From contig NZ_QIBZ01000001.1 of NCBI RefSeq assembly GCF_003725955.1, positions 174,939-238,938 of the forward strand: a DNA stretch of 64,000 nucleotides, written 5' to 3'. The stretch's first letter is position 1; each line of letters opens with the position of its first letter. A program made the position numbers and the translations under genes. Below, piece after piece: positions 43,466 to 52,270 of this stretch. The notes beneath the pieces were generated by a model that did not search any database, was not told the DNA's origin, and was given only the letters and a program-made list of their open reading frames with translations. This DNA is from Slackia isoflavoniconvertens. GTDB lineage: Bacteria; Actinomycetota; Coriobacteriia; Coriobacteriales; Eggerthellaceae.

Positions 43466-45025
43466 ATGTACAAACTTGGCATTGATGTCGGCGGCACCAA
43501 CACCGACGCCGTTTTGATCGACGAGAATCTGAAGGTTGTCGCCGCGGTGAAGAATCCCACCTCGGGCGATATCTACGAAGGCATCATGGGCGCGGTTGAC
43601 GCCGTGCTCGCCCAGGCGAACATCGATCGCAAACTCATCAAGCAGGCTATGCTCGGCACCACGCAGTGCACGAACGCCATCGTCGAGCGCAAGGGGTTGG
43701 CTCCTATTGCCATCCTGCGCATCGGCGCACCTGCTTCTGTGGGCATTCCTCCCATGGTCGATTGGTCCGACGATATTGCCGCGGTTGCCGTTGATACTGC
43801 CATTATTGGCGGCGGCTTTGAATTCGACGGCAAGCGTTTGGCCGACTTCGATGAGGCTGCATGCCGCGCCTTCTTCGAGGGCGTGAAGGGCAAGGTCGAA
43901 TCGGTCGCCATTAGCTGCGTGTTCGCCGGCGTGCGCAACGATGACGAGCTCGCCGCCGCCGCGATTGCCCGCGAAGTGCTCGGCGACGATGTGCGCATTT
44001 CCATCTCGAGCGAGATTGGCTCCATGGGCTTGGTTGAGCGCGAAAACGCCACCATCTTGAACGCTGCGCTCCACCTGGTTGCTGAGCGCTTCACCGAGGG
44101 CTTTGCGAAGAGCTTGGCCGAGCGTGGCATTACTGAGGCCGACGTGTATCTGTCCCAGAACGACGGCACGCTCATGACTATTGATCACGCGCGCCGTTAC
44201 CCGATTCTGACCATCGCATGCGGCCCCACGAACTCCATTCGCGGTGCAAGCTATCTGAGCCGCATGGATGACGCCATCGTCATTGACGTGGGCGGTACCA
44301 CCACCGACCTGGGTGTTCTGCAGGCCGGCTTCCCGCGCGAGAGCGGCGTTGCCGTGACCATCGGCGGCGTGCGTACTAACTTCCGCATGCCCGACGTTAT
44401 CTCCATCGGTTTGGGCGGCGGCTCCATCGTTCGCGAGCACGAAGACGGCACCGTGACCGTTGGCCCCGATTCCGTGGGCTATGAAATCACCAAGAAGGCG
44501 CTCGTGTTCGGCGGCGACACCCTTACCGCAACCGACATTGCGGTGCGCCTTGGCATGGCCGAAGTGGGCGATGCGAGCAAGGTCGCTCACATCGACGAGG
44601 AGTTTGCCAAGAAGGCCATGGCCGTTATGCGCGAGATGGTCGAAGAGGGCATCGATATGATGAAGGTGTCCAACGATGACATCGACGCCATTCTGGTGGG
44701 CGGCGGCTGCATCATTCTGCCGACCGATCTCGCTGGCACCGCGACCTGCGTGAAGCCCGAGTTCTCGGGATGCGCGAACGCGATCGGTTCCGCCATCTCG
44801 AAGGTGAGCGGCACCTATGAGGCGCTCGTCGATTATGACGAGACCCCTCGCGATCAGGCGCTCGAGGCCGCTCGCGCTGCCGCGATCGAGGCTGCTGTCG
44901 AGGCTGGCGCTGTGCGCGAAACCGTCGAGATCATCGATTCCGAAGACGTTCCGCTGCAGTATTACCCCGGTCATACCAACCGTGTGAAGGTGAAGGCTGC
45001 GGGCGATTTGAGCGCAGCTCTCTAA
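43466..45025 (+). CDS. hydantoinase/oxoprolinase-family protein (HyuA-like)
   Basis: 519 residues with the actin-like ATPase folds of HyuA. The hydantoinase N domain starts LGIDVGGTNTDAVLIDE and has a LGTTQCTNAIVERKGLAPIAILRIG strand. The hydantoinase A domain carries AIVIDVGGTTTDLGVL and ISIGLGGGSIV with phosphate-binding glycines. It is shorter than the ~690-residue methylhydantoinase A subunits because the C-terminal part is missing, as in other DUF917-linked homologues. It probably couples ATP hydrolysis to opening a cyclic amide in concert with the DUF917 proteins. GAGGAG precedes the ATG. A strong terminator follows. Confidence 0.88.
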   Translation: MYKLGIDVGGTNTDAVLIDENLKVVAAVKNPTSGDIYEGIMGAVDAVLAQANIDRKLIKQAMLGTTQCTNAIVERKGLAPIAILRIGAPASVGIPPMVDWSDDIAAVAVDTAIIGGGFEFDGKRLADFDEAACRAFFEGVKGKVESVAISCVFAGVRNDDELAAAAIAREVLGDDVRISISSEIGSMGLVERENATILNAALHLVAERFTEGFAKSLAERGITEADVYLSQNDGTLMTIDHARRYPILTIACGPTNSIRGASYLSRMDDAIVIDVGGTTTDLGVLQAGFPRESGVAVTIGGVRTNFRMPDVISIGLGGGSIVREHEDGTVTVGPDSVGYEITKKALVFGGDTLTATDIAVRLGMAEVGDASKVAHIDEEFAKKAMAVMREMVEEGIDMMKVSNDDIDAILVGGGCIILPTDLAGTATCVKPEFSGCANAIGSAISKVSGTYEALVDYDETPRDQALEAARAAAIEAAVEAGAVRETVEIIDSEDVPLQYYPGHTNRVKVKAAGDLSAAL

Positions 45026-45045
45026 GCCGCAAGCCATTAAAAGCA

Positions 45046-45082
45046 AAGGCGCCGTCCCTGCGAGAGGGGCGGCGCCTTTTTC
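45046..45082 (+). terminator. intrinsic terminator of the hydantoinase operon
   Basis: AAGGCGCCGTCCC (45046-45058) and GGGGCGGCGCCTT (45066-45078), followed by TTTTC: a long GC-rich stem ending the unit and separating it from the convergent TelA gene. Confidence 0.88.
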
Positions 45083-45128
45083 GTGCGGCACAAACGCGTG
45101 GCACGTGATGTGGTGAAGTGGGGTCGGC

Positions 45129-46304
45129 TTAAGGAAGCTGCGGAATTTCGAGCATCTTTTGTTTGAGCTCGGCCTCGATGCGGCGCATCTCCACTTCGGC
45201 CTCGGCGCGCTTCTGGCGGCCTTCGGCCTGAATTTGCAGCACCTCGTCGAACGTCTTGATAAGCGTTTCGTTAGTCTGCTTCAGCGTTTCGATATCGACG
45301 ATGCCGCGCTCCGATTCTTTCGCCACCTCGACGGTGGAGGAGTGCAGCATCTCGGAATTCTTCTTCAGCAAATCGTTCGTCATGTTGGTGACGGCGGTTT
45401 GTGCGCGCACGGCCTCTTGTGAATTCGCGATGCCGAGCGCCAGAACCATCTGGCTTTTCCACAGTGGAATGGTATTCACGATGGTGGTTTGGATTTTCTC
45501 GACCAACGTGATTTCATTGTTTTGCACGAGACGAATCTGCGGTGCGGTTTGCATGGCGATGGTGCGCGTGAGGTCGAGGTCGGAAAGCTTCTTCTCGAAG
45601 CGCGTGCACATGGCGTCGAGGTCTTGTGCGGCTTGCGCGTCTTCAGCGCGACCCGTGGCTTTCGCCTTGTCCACGAGTTCCTTCAGCTCGACTTCGCGCA
45701 CTTCAGCGAGTTTTTTCTTGCCGGCCAGAATGTACATGGTGAGCTCTTTGAAGTAGGCAAGATTGAGCTCATACATCTTGTCGAGCGTGGCGGCGTCTTT
45801 CATAAGGGTCATCTGGTGGCCCTGCAGCGCTTTCACGATTTTGTCGACGTTGGCCTCGGCCTTGTCGTAGCGGGCGCGCAGCGATTCGATTTTGTTGGCG
45901 CCTTTCTTGAAGAAGCCGAACAGGCCCTTCTCCTCGGTCGCATCGAAGCTGCGCAGCTCGGTCACGGCATCGCTAAGAAGGCCACCGACCTCGCCTAAGT
46001 CTTTCGTTCGCACGCTTTCGAGCGCTGTGTCGCTGAAATCGGCCATTTTCTTTTGGGCGCCGGCGCCGTACTGCAGAACCATCGCGGTGTCGCGCACGTT
46101 GATCTGCTGCGAGAAGCTTTCTACCATCTTCTTCTCTTCTTCGGTCAGCATGCTGTCGTCGAGCTTTGCGGGTACTTCGGCGGCATCGCTCGCGGGAGCT
46201 AGGGCGTCGCCGCTCGTGTTAGCGAGCGTGGGCACCGGCGCGGCATCGAGCGTCGGCGCGAGCGTGAGCTCGACGGTGGGGGTTTCGGTTTTGACGTCGG
46301 TCAT
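45129..46304 (-). CDS. TelA-family toxic-anion-resistance protein
   Basis: 391 residues, largely helical. After a disordered Pro/Ala-rich N-terminus (1-50) the TelA body runs to the end: EEEKKMVESFSQQINVRDTAMVLQYGAGAQKKMADFSD, GLFGFFKKGANKIESLRARYDKAEANVDKIVKALQGHQMTLMKDAATLDKMYELN and QIRLVQNNEITLVEKIQTTIVNTIPLWKSQMVLALG are classic. Members are linked to tellurite, cell-envelope and nisin-type stress but have no proven biochemical activity. It is co-transcribed with the XpaC-like gene 41 bases upstream, a pairing also seen in bacilli. AAAGAAAGG precedes the ATG. Confidence 0.92.
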   Translation of the reverse strand: MTDVKTETPTVELTLAPTLDAAPVPTLANTSGDALAPASDAAEVPAKLDDSMLTEEEKKMVESFSQQINVRDTAMVLQYGAGAQKKMADFSDTALESVRTKDLGEVGGLLSDAVTELRSFDATEEKGLFGFFKKGANKIESLRARYDKAEANVDKIVKALQGHQMTLMKDAATLDKMYELNLAYFKELTMYILAGKKKLAEVREVELKELVDKAKATGRAEDAQAAQDLDAMCTRFEKKLSDLDLTRTIAMQTAPQIRLVQNNEITLVEKIQTTIVNTIPLWKSQMVLALGIANSQEAVRAQTAVTNMTNDLLKKNSEMLHSSTVEVAKESERGIVDIETLKQTNETLIKTFDEVLQIQAEGRQKRAEAEVEMRRIEAELKQKMLEIPQLP

Positions 46305-46345
46305 GGTTGTGCCTTTCTTTGAGACTCGCGCGCCCCTAGAGGGGG

Positions 46346-47509
46346 CTATTCGCTCTTTTGCTTATCGAACGGGCTTTCTACCAGGCCTTCCTGTGCAAGC
46401 ACGGTATGCAGCACCGAAATGTCTGAGGAAACGTCGATTGCCATATCGCGGAACACCGAATCGAGCAGCTTCTCGAATGCGACGTTCAGGCTGTCGAGCG
46501 CGCCTTCGATCTCGCGTTTCGACTGCGAGATGGTTTCGCTTTGGATAGGCTGCGCGTCCAGGTCGCGGTAGGCATCAAGAAGTTTGACCGTGGTTGGCAG
46601 GTAGTAATCCATCAAATGGTCCAGGTCGTCGATGACTTCGGGCCGCTCGGCCGCGCGATCGAAAATCGTACGTACCACGTGTTCGATCTGGTCGATCTTC
46701 TTGCTGAATTCCGGGTTTGGAATTGCCTTGTTGCTCTCGCGAATTTGCGCGATATAGGCATTTCCACGTGCGAGCAAGGCTTGCGTTTCGGCGTCAAGCT
46801 GCGAATGCTCGCTTTGCGTGAGCGCTCGCTGCTGTTTCTTTTCGAGCGCCTTGCCGCGTGCCTGGCGGTATTGCTGATAGGCGTCGTTGGTAAGCGCCAG
46901 GAAGTTTTCGCCGTCGCCGAGTGCCGCCTGCTTGAAAAGCCCGTGCGAGAGCATCGCCTTCACGTTTTGGCGCACGCTTTCGGTTGTATCGGCGGTGCTG
47001 GCCGCGATTTCGTCGAGGTAGCAGAAATCGCGCAGGCCAATGGCGTCGCGGTAGCGCTCGAAGCGGTTTACGAGGTTCAGGCGTTTAATGCCCATCGCGA
47101 ACAGAGCGCCGCCTGCGACCGTCGCCGCAGCAAGAATACTTCCCACAAGAATTGAGCCCGCGCTAATCATGAAGCCCGCGCCAATCGTGAAAATTGTGCC
47201 AGCGAGGCCCGGTACGCCCAAAACAACGCCCCAACCGACGAGCGCGATGCCAACGCTGCGTTGCCCGCTGGGGTTCGCGTAAATCGTTGCCATCTGTTCT
47301 TCGCGACGCTTCTTGGCCTGTGCGAGGGCATATTGTTCCCGGCCTCGTCGAATACCATCCGATGCAGAGCTTAGGCTGCGCGCGATTCCCTCGGCGGCGA
47401 TGCCGATGCTTTTTTCGATGGTTGACTGAAGATTGCTGAAATCTTGCGAGTCCACGGCGTTTTGCACCGCATTGAAAATCTGGTCGCCGATGTTTTTGGA
47501 AGAAGCCAT
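46346..47509 (-). CDS. XpaC-like membrane protein (halogen-hydrolysis family)
   Basis: 387 residues. A hydrophilic N-terminus (1-85) is followed by two adjacent transmembrane helices (VGIALVGWGVVLGVPGLAGTIFTIGAGFMISAGSILVGSILAAATVAGGALFAMG, about 87-140). A winged-helix-like segment follows (FCYLDEIAASTADTTESVRQNVKAMLSHGLF) and then a long helical tail. This matches the 5-bromo-4-chloroindolyl phosphate hydrolysis (XpaC) family that typically precedes TelA. Enzyme activity is unproven. AGAGAGG precedes the ATG. It is divergent from the gene at 47910. Confidence 0.85.
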   Translation of the reverse strand: MASSKNIGDQIFNAVQNAVDSQDFSNLQSTIEKSIGIAAEGIARSLSSASDGIRRGREQYALAQAKKRREEQMATIYANPSGQRSVGIALVGWGVVLGVPGLAGTIFTIGAGFMISAGSILVGSILAAATVAGGALFAMGIKRLNLVNRFERYRDAIGLRDFCYLDEIAASTADTTESVRQNVKAMLSHGLFKQAALGDGENFLALTNDAYQQYRQARGKALEKKQQRALTQSEHSQLDAETQALLARGNAYIAQIRESNKAIPNPEFSKKIDQIEHVVRTIFDRAAERPEVIDDLDHLMDYYLPTTVKLLDAYRDLDAQPIQSETISQSKREIEGALDSLNVAFEKLLDSVFRDMAIDVSSDISVLHTVLAQEGLVESPFDKQKSE

Positions 47510-47909
47510 AGCTGCCTCTCTGGAAGCGAATAATGCGTACGTGTTCGTACTTGTTTCTTACGCCGATTCTATCGCAAGAAGGTAACGGTGACGTAACCAA
47601 CTTGGCGGTGCGTGACGATGCCGTAACCAAACCGGTGCAGCGCGTTGCGCGGCATCGCACTCGAACCATGCAGGTTCCGATGCATTTTGCTTTCACGATT
47701 GCGTGTTGGGTTGCGTTGTTCGGTCGCTGTTTTCGCCCCGATTCCCGATTGCATCATGCGATGCGGCACATTTCTGCGACGCGGTATTCGCCTGGGCAAC
47801 TTGGCTTTTGAGCGAAGAACGGTTGTCTGCGTGCTTTTGATGCGCTGTTCATGGTTATTATAGGAGCATTGTTGTGCATGCTTAAAAGACTGGGAAGGGC
47901 CCAAGGTAT
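47510..47909. other. divergent promoter region between xpaC-like and CmpB-type genes
   Basis: No gene seen. On the minus strand TAGAAT (47571-47566, in TGCGATAGAATCGG) is the likely -10 for the XpaC-TelA pair. GTAACG/GTAACC words repeat near 47582-47630. On the + strand GGTTATTATAGG (47853-47864) is the best -10-like stretch for the following gene. Confidence 0.45.
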
Positions 47910-49106
47910 ATGACCGCATCGAATTCGCTTGCGACGCCTCCAAAAAAGAAACTCCCGCTGCTGCTTAAGATATATGCGGTTGCGCTTATCGCGCTCTCGG
48001 TAATCTCGATTCCGATTGCGGCGATTTTGGGCTTCTACCTGCCGTCGCTTACTAGTGATGCCGGAACGCCGATCGACACGACGACCCTCGTTATCGCCAT
48101 AGTTCAAATCGCTCTTACGGGCGTTGGCGCGATTATGTCCATTGTTTTGGGCGTGCGCATGCTTCGCGACCGCCGTCGCGGTGCGCGCATTGCGGCTGAA
48201 ATTCTCGTAGCGATCAACGTCGCCGTTATGGTGTGCGAGGTCATGCTTTCGGGCTTGCATGGCCCGGGCCTCTATGAAGTGCTGCATTTGGTGTTCCTCG
48301 TCGCCCTGTTGTCGTATATCGACCCCTCTCTTTCGGAAGAGCGCCGCCTTCAGCGCAAGCTGGCCGACCTTGAGACGCGCGAGCGTGCCGAAGATGGAAC
48401 CCTCGGCCGCGACGAGACGGGCAAAGGCTATATCGAGCTGAACTTCTTCAACTTGTTCTGGATTTTCGTGGTGTGCTGCGTACTCGGTTTGATTATCGAG
48501 GTCGTCTATCACATGGCCGTTGTTGAACCGGGCGTCTACCAAGACCGTGCGGGTCTTCTGTATGGACCGTTTTCGCCGATCTACGGTATTGGGGCGGTGC
48601 TCATGACCATTGCGCTCAATCGTTTCCATAAAGCCAATTTCCTCGTGATTTTTTTGGTGAGTGCCGTCATCGGCGGCGCGTTCGAGTACTTGGTGAGCTG
48701 GTTCTTCCAGTTCGCATTCGGCATTATGGCCTGGGATTATACGGGCACGTTCCTCTCTATCGACGGCCGAACCAACGGCATGTTCATGGCCATGTGGGGC
48801 GTTTTGGGCTGCGTGTGGATCAAGCTGCTTTTGCCGCGCATGCTCAAGGTCGTGAATGCGATTCCCTGGAAATGGCGATACGGTCTTACCTCGGTGTGCG
48901 CCCTGCTCATGCTCGTCAACGCCGTTATGACCATGCTCGCGTTCGACTGTTGGTATCAGCGCGAGGCTGGAATGGAGCCGGTGAACGCCATGGAGCAATT
49001 CTTCGAGGAATATTACGGCAACGATTTCATGGCCGATCGCTTCCAGAGCATGACCATTGACCCGAGTCGCTCGACGCGTGTGACGCCCGTGGAACTCGGC
49101 CAGTAG
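47910..49106 (+). CDS. multi-pass membrane protein with CmpB-type (putative ABC transporter type IV) domain
   Basis: 398 residues. Four N-terminal helices (about 18-125) precede a cytoplasmic charged segment (RLQRKLADLETRERAEDG) and then the conserved half. This has YIELNFFNLFWIFVVCCVLGLIIEVVYHM, GLLYGPFSPIYGIGAVLMTIAL and GGAFEYLVSWFFQFAFGIMAWDYTGTFLSIDGRTN, the signature of PF06541 proteins. Their function is not established, despite the ABC-transporter name. AAGG precedes the ATG. It is followed 8 bases on by a hydrogenase maturation protease gene and a small membrane-protein gene, forming a three-gene unit. Confidence 0.82.
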   Translation: MTASNSLATPPKKKLPLLLKIYAVALIALSVISIPIAAILGFYLPSLTSDAGTPIDTTTLVIAIVQIALTGVGAIMSIVLGVRMLRDRRRGARIAAEILVAINVAVMVCEVMLSGLHGPGLYEVLHLVFLVALLSYIDPSLSEERRLQRKLADLETRERAEDGTLGRDETGKGYIELNFFNLFWIFVVCCVLGLIIEVVYHMAVVEPGVYQDRAGLLYGPFSPIYGIGAVLMTIALNRFHKANFLVIFLVSAVIGGAFEYLVSWFFQFAFGIMAWDYTGTFLSIDGRTNGMFMAMWGVLGCVWIKLLLPRMLKVVNAIPWKWRYGLTSVCALLMLVNAVMTMLAFDCWYQREAGMEPVNAMEQFFEEYYGNDFMADRFQSMTIDPSRSTRVTPVELGQ

Positions 49107-49114
49107 GGGGATTG

Positions 49115-49708
49115 ATGAAAATCGCGATTCTCTGCATTGGCAATCGCCTTATGCTTGACGACGGTGTGGGTCCGGCGGTGTACGACGCGCTTGAAGCGGG
49201 CTATCGTTTCGGCGACGATGTCGCGCTCTATGATGCAGGGTGCATGACTATGGATTTGTTGCCGCATGTGTGCAAAGCCGATTTCGTCGTCGTCGTTGAT
49301 GCGGTAGACGGAACGGGCGAGCAGCCTGGCACGGTATTTCGTTTCGCCCCGGGCGACATCGCGGGCCACGGCGTCATGCAGTCGTTGCACGACATGCGCC
49401 TGTCCGATTTGCTCGCGTCTGCATCGCTTTTAGGCCACGAGGCCGATGGCGTGTGCTTCGGCATTCAGGTGGAGAACATGAGCCCTGCGAGCTTTATCGA
49501 GGGCCTCACGCCTCGGGTTCATGCGGCTTTGCCCCTGCTTGTCGATTCAGTGCTCGCCGAGCTTGTGCGTCTGGGCGTGCAATTCCATAACGCCGACGGC
49601 ACTTCCTTTGTGCCGCCTTCGCCAAGCGACGCCGAGCGCGTTGATGCTATCGAGGCAATCGAGCCCGCGAAGCCTGCCGATTTCGGATTTTCGACCCGTA
49701 AGGAATAG
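49115..49708 (+). CDS. hydrogenase maturation protease (HyaD/HybD family)
   Basis: Endopeptidase that trims the large subunit of NiFe hydrogenases after nickel insertion. IGNRLMLDDGVGPAV carries the conserved nickel-sensing aspartate, and FVVVVDAVDGTGEQPGTVFRF with HDMRLSDLL the family core. The first 155 residues cover the family; a 40-residue acidic tail is extra. The ATG at 49115 follows AGGGGG; TTG 49112 is an alternative. No hydrogenase structural genes are in the window, so it acts on an enzyme encoded elsewhere. Confidence 0.87.
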   Translation: MKIAILCIGNRLMLDDGVGPAVYDALEAGYRFGDDVALYDAGCMTMDLLPHVCKADFVVVVDAVDGTGEQPGTVFRFAPGDIAGHGVMQSLHDMRLSDLLASASLLGHEADGVCFGIQVENMSPASFIEGLTPRVHAALPLLVDSVLAELVRLGVQFHNADGTSFVPPSPSDAERVDAIEAIEPAKPADFGFSTRKE

Positions 49709-49711
49709 ATT

Positions 49712-50179
49712 GTGAGCAAACGCAACGAGGCGGCGCAGGGCGCGCCAGTCATCACGGAAGAGCAATATGCTGCCGAAGAGCGCCTTTTGCAGGGCGTGCC
49801 GCGCGTGAATATCGGCGCGCTGTTCATGCCGCCCATCTGGGGAGCAGCACATGGAATGTGGGCGACCATCATCTTCTATCCGTTGTGGATCGTGGCCGAT
49901 ACGTGTTTCGTGAACGCCATCGCCTTCCATACACCCGTGGCCATCGCGCTGGGCATTCTGGTATTCGCCATGCTTACGGCGGGAACGGTGGCGTTTTCCG
50001 TCGCCTCGCAGCCGTTCGCGCTCCATCGCGCCTTGAGCAGAGGGGCATCGAAGGAAACCTATCTGAAACGTCAAAAAATCTGGGCCGTTGCGAGCGTTGT
50101 CGTGGGACTTATCGCCATTGCGCTTGCGACGTATTACAACCTGTTCATGAACCCGAAGCTCGCAGGCTTGCTGGGGTAG
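49712..50179 (+). CDS. small multi-pass membrane protein, function unknown
   Basis: 155 residues. After a hydrophilic start comes NIGALFMPPIWGAAHGMWATIIFYPLWIVADTCF, then VAIALGILVFAMLTAGTVAFSVASQPFALHRALSRGASKETYLKRQKIWAVASVVVGLIAIALATYY, giving about three to four helices. The PxWG-HG pattern resembles small DUF2628-like proteins, but the match is not firm. The GTG start follows AAGGAAT, four bases after the hydrogenase protease stop, so it is the last gene of that unit. Confidence 0.7.
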   Translation: MSKRNEAAQGAPVITEEQYAAEERLLQGVPRVNIGALFMPPIWGAAHGMWATIIFYPLWIVADTCFVNAIAFHTPVAIALGILVFAMLTAGTVAFSVASQPFALHRALSRGASKETYLKRQKIWAVASVVVGLIAIALATYYNLFMNPKLAGLLG

Positions 50180-50231
50180 GGCAGGGCATTCTGCCTCGCT
50201 CAACTCGGCAAGCTCGATTATGGGATTGTTT

Positions 50232-50264
50232 GCCGCGCGCGCCATGTGGTTGTGGCGTGCGCGG
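50232..50264 (+). terminator. long hairpin after the small membrane-protein gene
   Basis: GCCGCGCGCGCCA and TGGCGTGCGCGGC pair over 13 bp with one wobble around TGTGGTTG, followed by ATTGCTTTG. Strong stem, weak T-run. Confidence 0.5.
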
Positions 50265-50312
50265 CATTGCTTTGCATTGGGGCCCATCGTGCCATTGGCA
50301 TGTGCGTCAGTT

Positions 50313-50459
50313 GTCCCACCCGGCATAGGCCCGCGCTGAAACCCCCTGCGTTCAAGTGGGCTCTTTTTTCAAAGTTGAACGCAGCGAGGTGAGCGCATAG
50401 TGAGCCGAAGGCGAACGATAGCGAACCGTGGTTCCGCGCGGGCCTATGCTGGGCGGGAC
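50313..50459. repeat. large intergenic hairpin element, copy B
   Basis: Outer arms 50313-50336 and 50436-50459 are complementary at 22 of 24 positions. Inner arms CTGCGTTCAA/TTGAACGCAG are perfect around a T-rich loop (CTCTTTTTTC). The core AACGCAGCGAGGTGAGCGCA...TAGTGAGC (from 50378) matches the repeat at 12608. The architecture equals the element at 43275-43423. Confidence 0.7.
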
Positions 50460-50540
50460 AACGTCGGTTTGGGCGATGTTGAAAGCCGATTCTCGCACGC
50501 GTCGCTCGCCATCATTTTCCGTAAATTCGCGCAAGGGGGG

Positions 50541-50569
50541 TTACGTGCGTGCGGGTGGGTGTGTATACT
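50541..50569 (+). promoter_or_regulatory. promoter of the pyr operon
   Basis: TTACGT, a 17-base spacer, and TATACT with upstream TGTG. It lies just before the PyrR-binding RNA element, as expected for an attenuated operon. Confidence 0.55.
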
Positions 50570-50577
50570 GACAAGCG

Positions 50578-51335
<758 letters not shown>

Positions 51336-51340
51336 GTCGT

Positions 51341-52270
51341 ATGGCTTTCGAACACAAGCATCTCATCGACATCAATGAGTATTCCGATACCGACATCATG
51401 ACGATTCTCGAGACGGCCAAAACGCTGTCCGAGATCAATCAGCGCAAGATCAAGAAGGTCCCCACGCTCAAGGGCCTCACGGTCGTGAACATGTTCAACG
51501 AGCCTTCCACGCGCACGCGCTCGTCGTTTGAGCTGGCAGAGAAGCGCCTTTCTTGCGACAGCCTGAATTTTGGCGGCTCCTCCACGAGCTCCGTGAAGGG
51601 CGAGAGCCTCATCGATACGGTGGAAACGCTCAACGCGTACAAGATCGACATGATCATCGTTCGCGACAAGCATGCGGGCGCACCGCGCATCATTTCCGAG
51701 CATACGCCGGCAAGCGTCGTTGACGCGGGCGACGGCAAGCACCAGCATCCTACGCAGGCGCTGCTCGACCTGTACACCATCTGGGAGCACAAACACGACT
51801 TCAACGGCCTGAAGGTCGGCATCGTGGGCGACATCGGACACTCTCGCGTGTGCGGCTCGCTCATTCCCGCACTGAAAATCATGGGTGCCGAAGTCACCGT
51901 TGTCGGTCCCGCCACGCTTATGCCGGCATGCCCCGAGGTGCTGGGCGCCGACCATGTGACGCCGTATCTCGACGATGTTTTGCCCGAGTTCGATGTGGTG
52001 TACATGCTGCGCATCCAACGCGAACGCCTCGAGGGCGCGCCGTTCCCGAGCCTTCGTGAATACCATGAGCTGTTCGGCCTCACGAAGAAGCGCGAGCATC
52101 TCATGCGTCCCGACGCCATCGTGTGCCACCCGGGTCCCATCAACCGCGGCGTGGAATTCGACAGCTACATGGCCGACCACCCCGAGCGCTCGGTCATTCT
52201 CGAACAGGTCTATGCGGGCATCTGCGTGCGCATGGCCGTGCTGTATCTGCTTTTGGGAGGTGCCGAATAA
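51341..52270 (+). CDS. pyrB: aspartate carbamoyltransferase catalytic subunit
   Basis: Condenses carbamoyl phosphate with aspartate. NEPSTRTRSSFELAEKRL binds carbamoyl phosphate. HPTQALLDLYTIWE, VGIVGDIGHSRVCGS and HPGPINRGVEFDS are intact. It has 309 residues. No pyrI regulatory subunit follows, so control is presumably only transcriptional through PyrR. It starts 5 bases after pyrR and overlaps pyrC by TAATG. Confidence 0.97.
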   Translation: MAFEHKHLIDINEYSDTDIMTILETAKTLSEINQRKIKKVPTLKGLTVVNMFNEPSTRTRSSFELAEKRLSCDSLNFGGSSTSSVKGESLIDTVETLNAYKIDMIIVRDKHAGAPRIISEHTPASVVDAGDGKHQHPTQALLDLYTIWEHKHDFNGLKVGIVGDIGHSRVCGSLIPALKIMGAEVTVVGPATLMPACPEVLGADHVTPYLDDVLPEFDVVYMLRIQRERLEGAPFPSLREYHELFGLTKKREHLMRPDAIVCHPGPINRGVEFDSYMADHPERSVILEQVYAGICVRMAVLYLLLGGAE

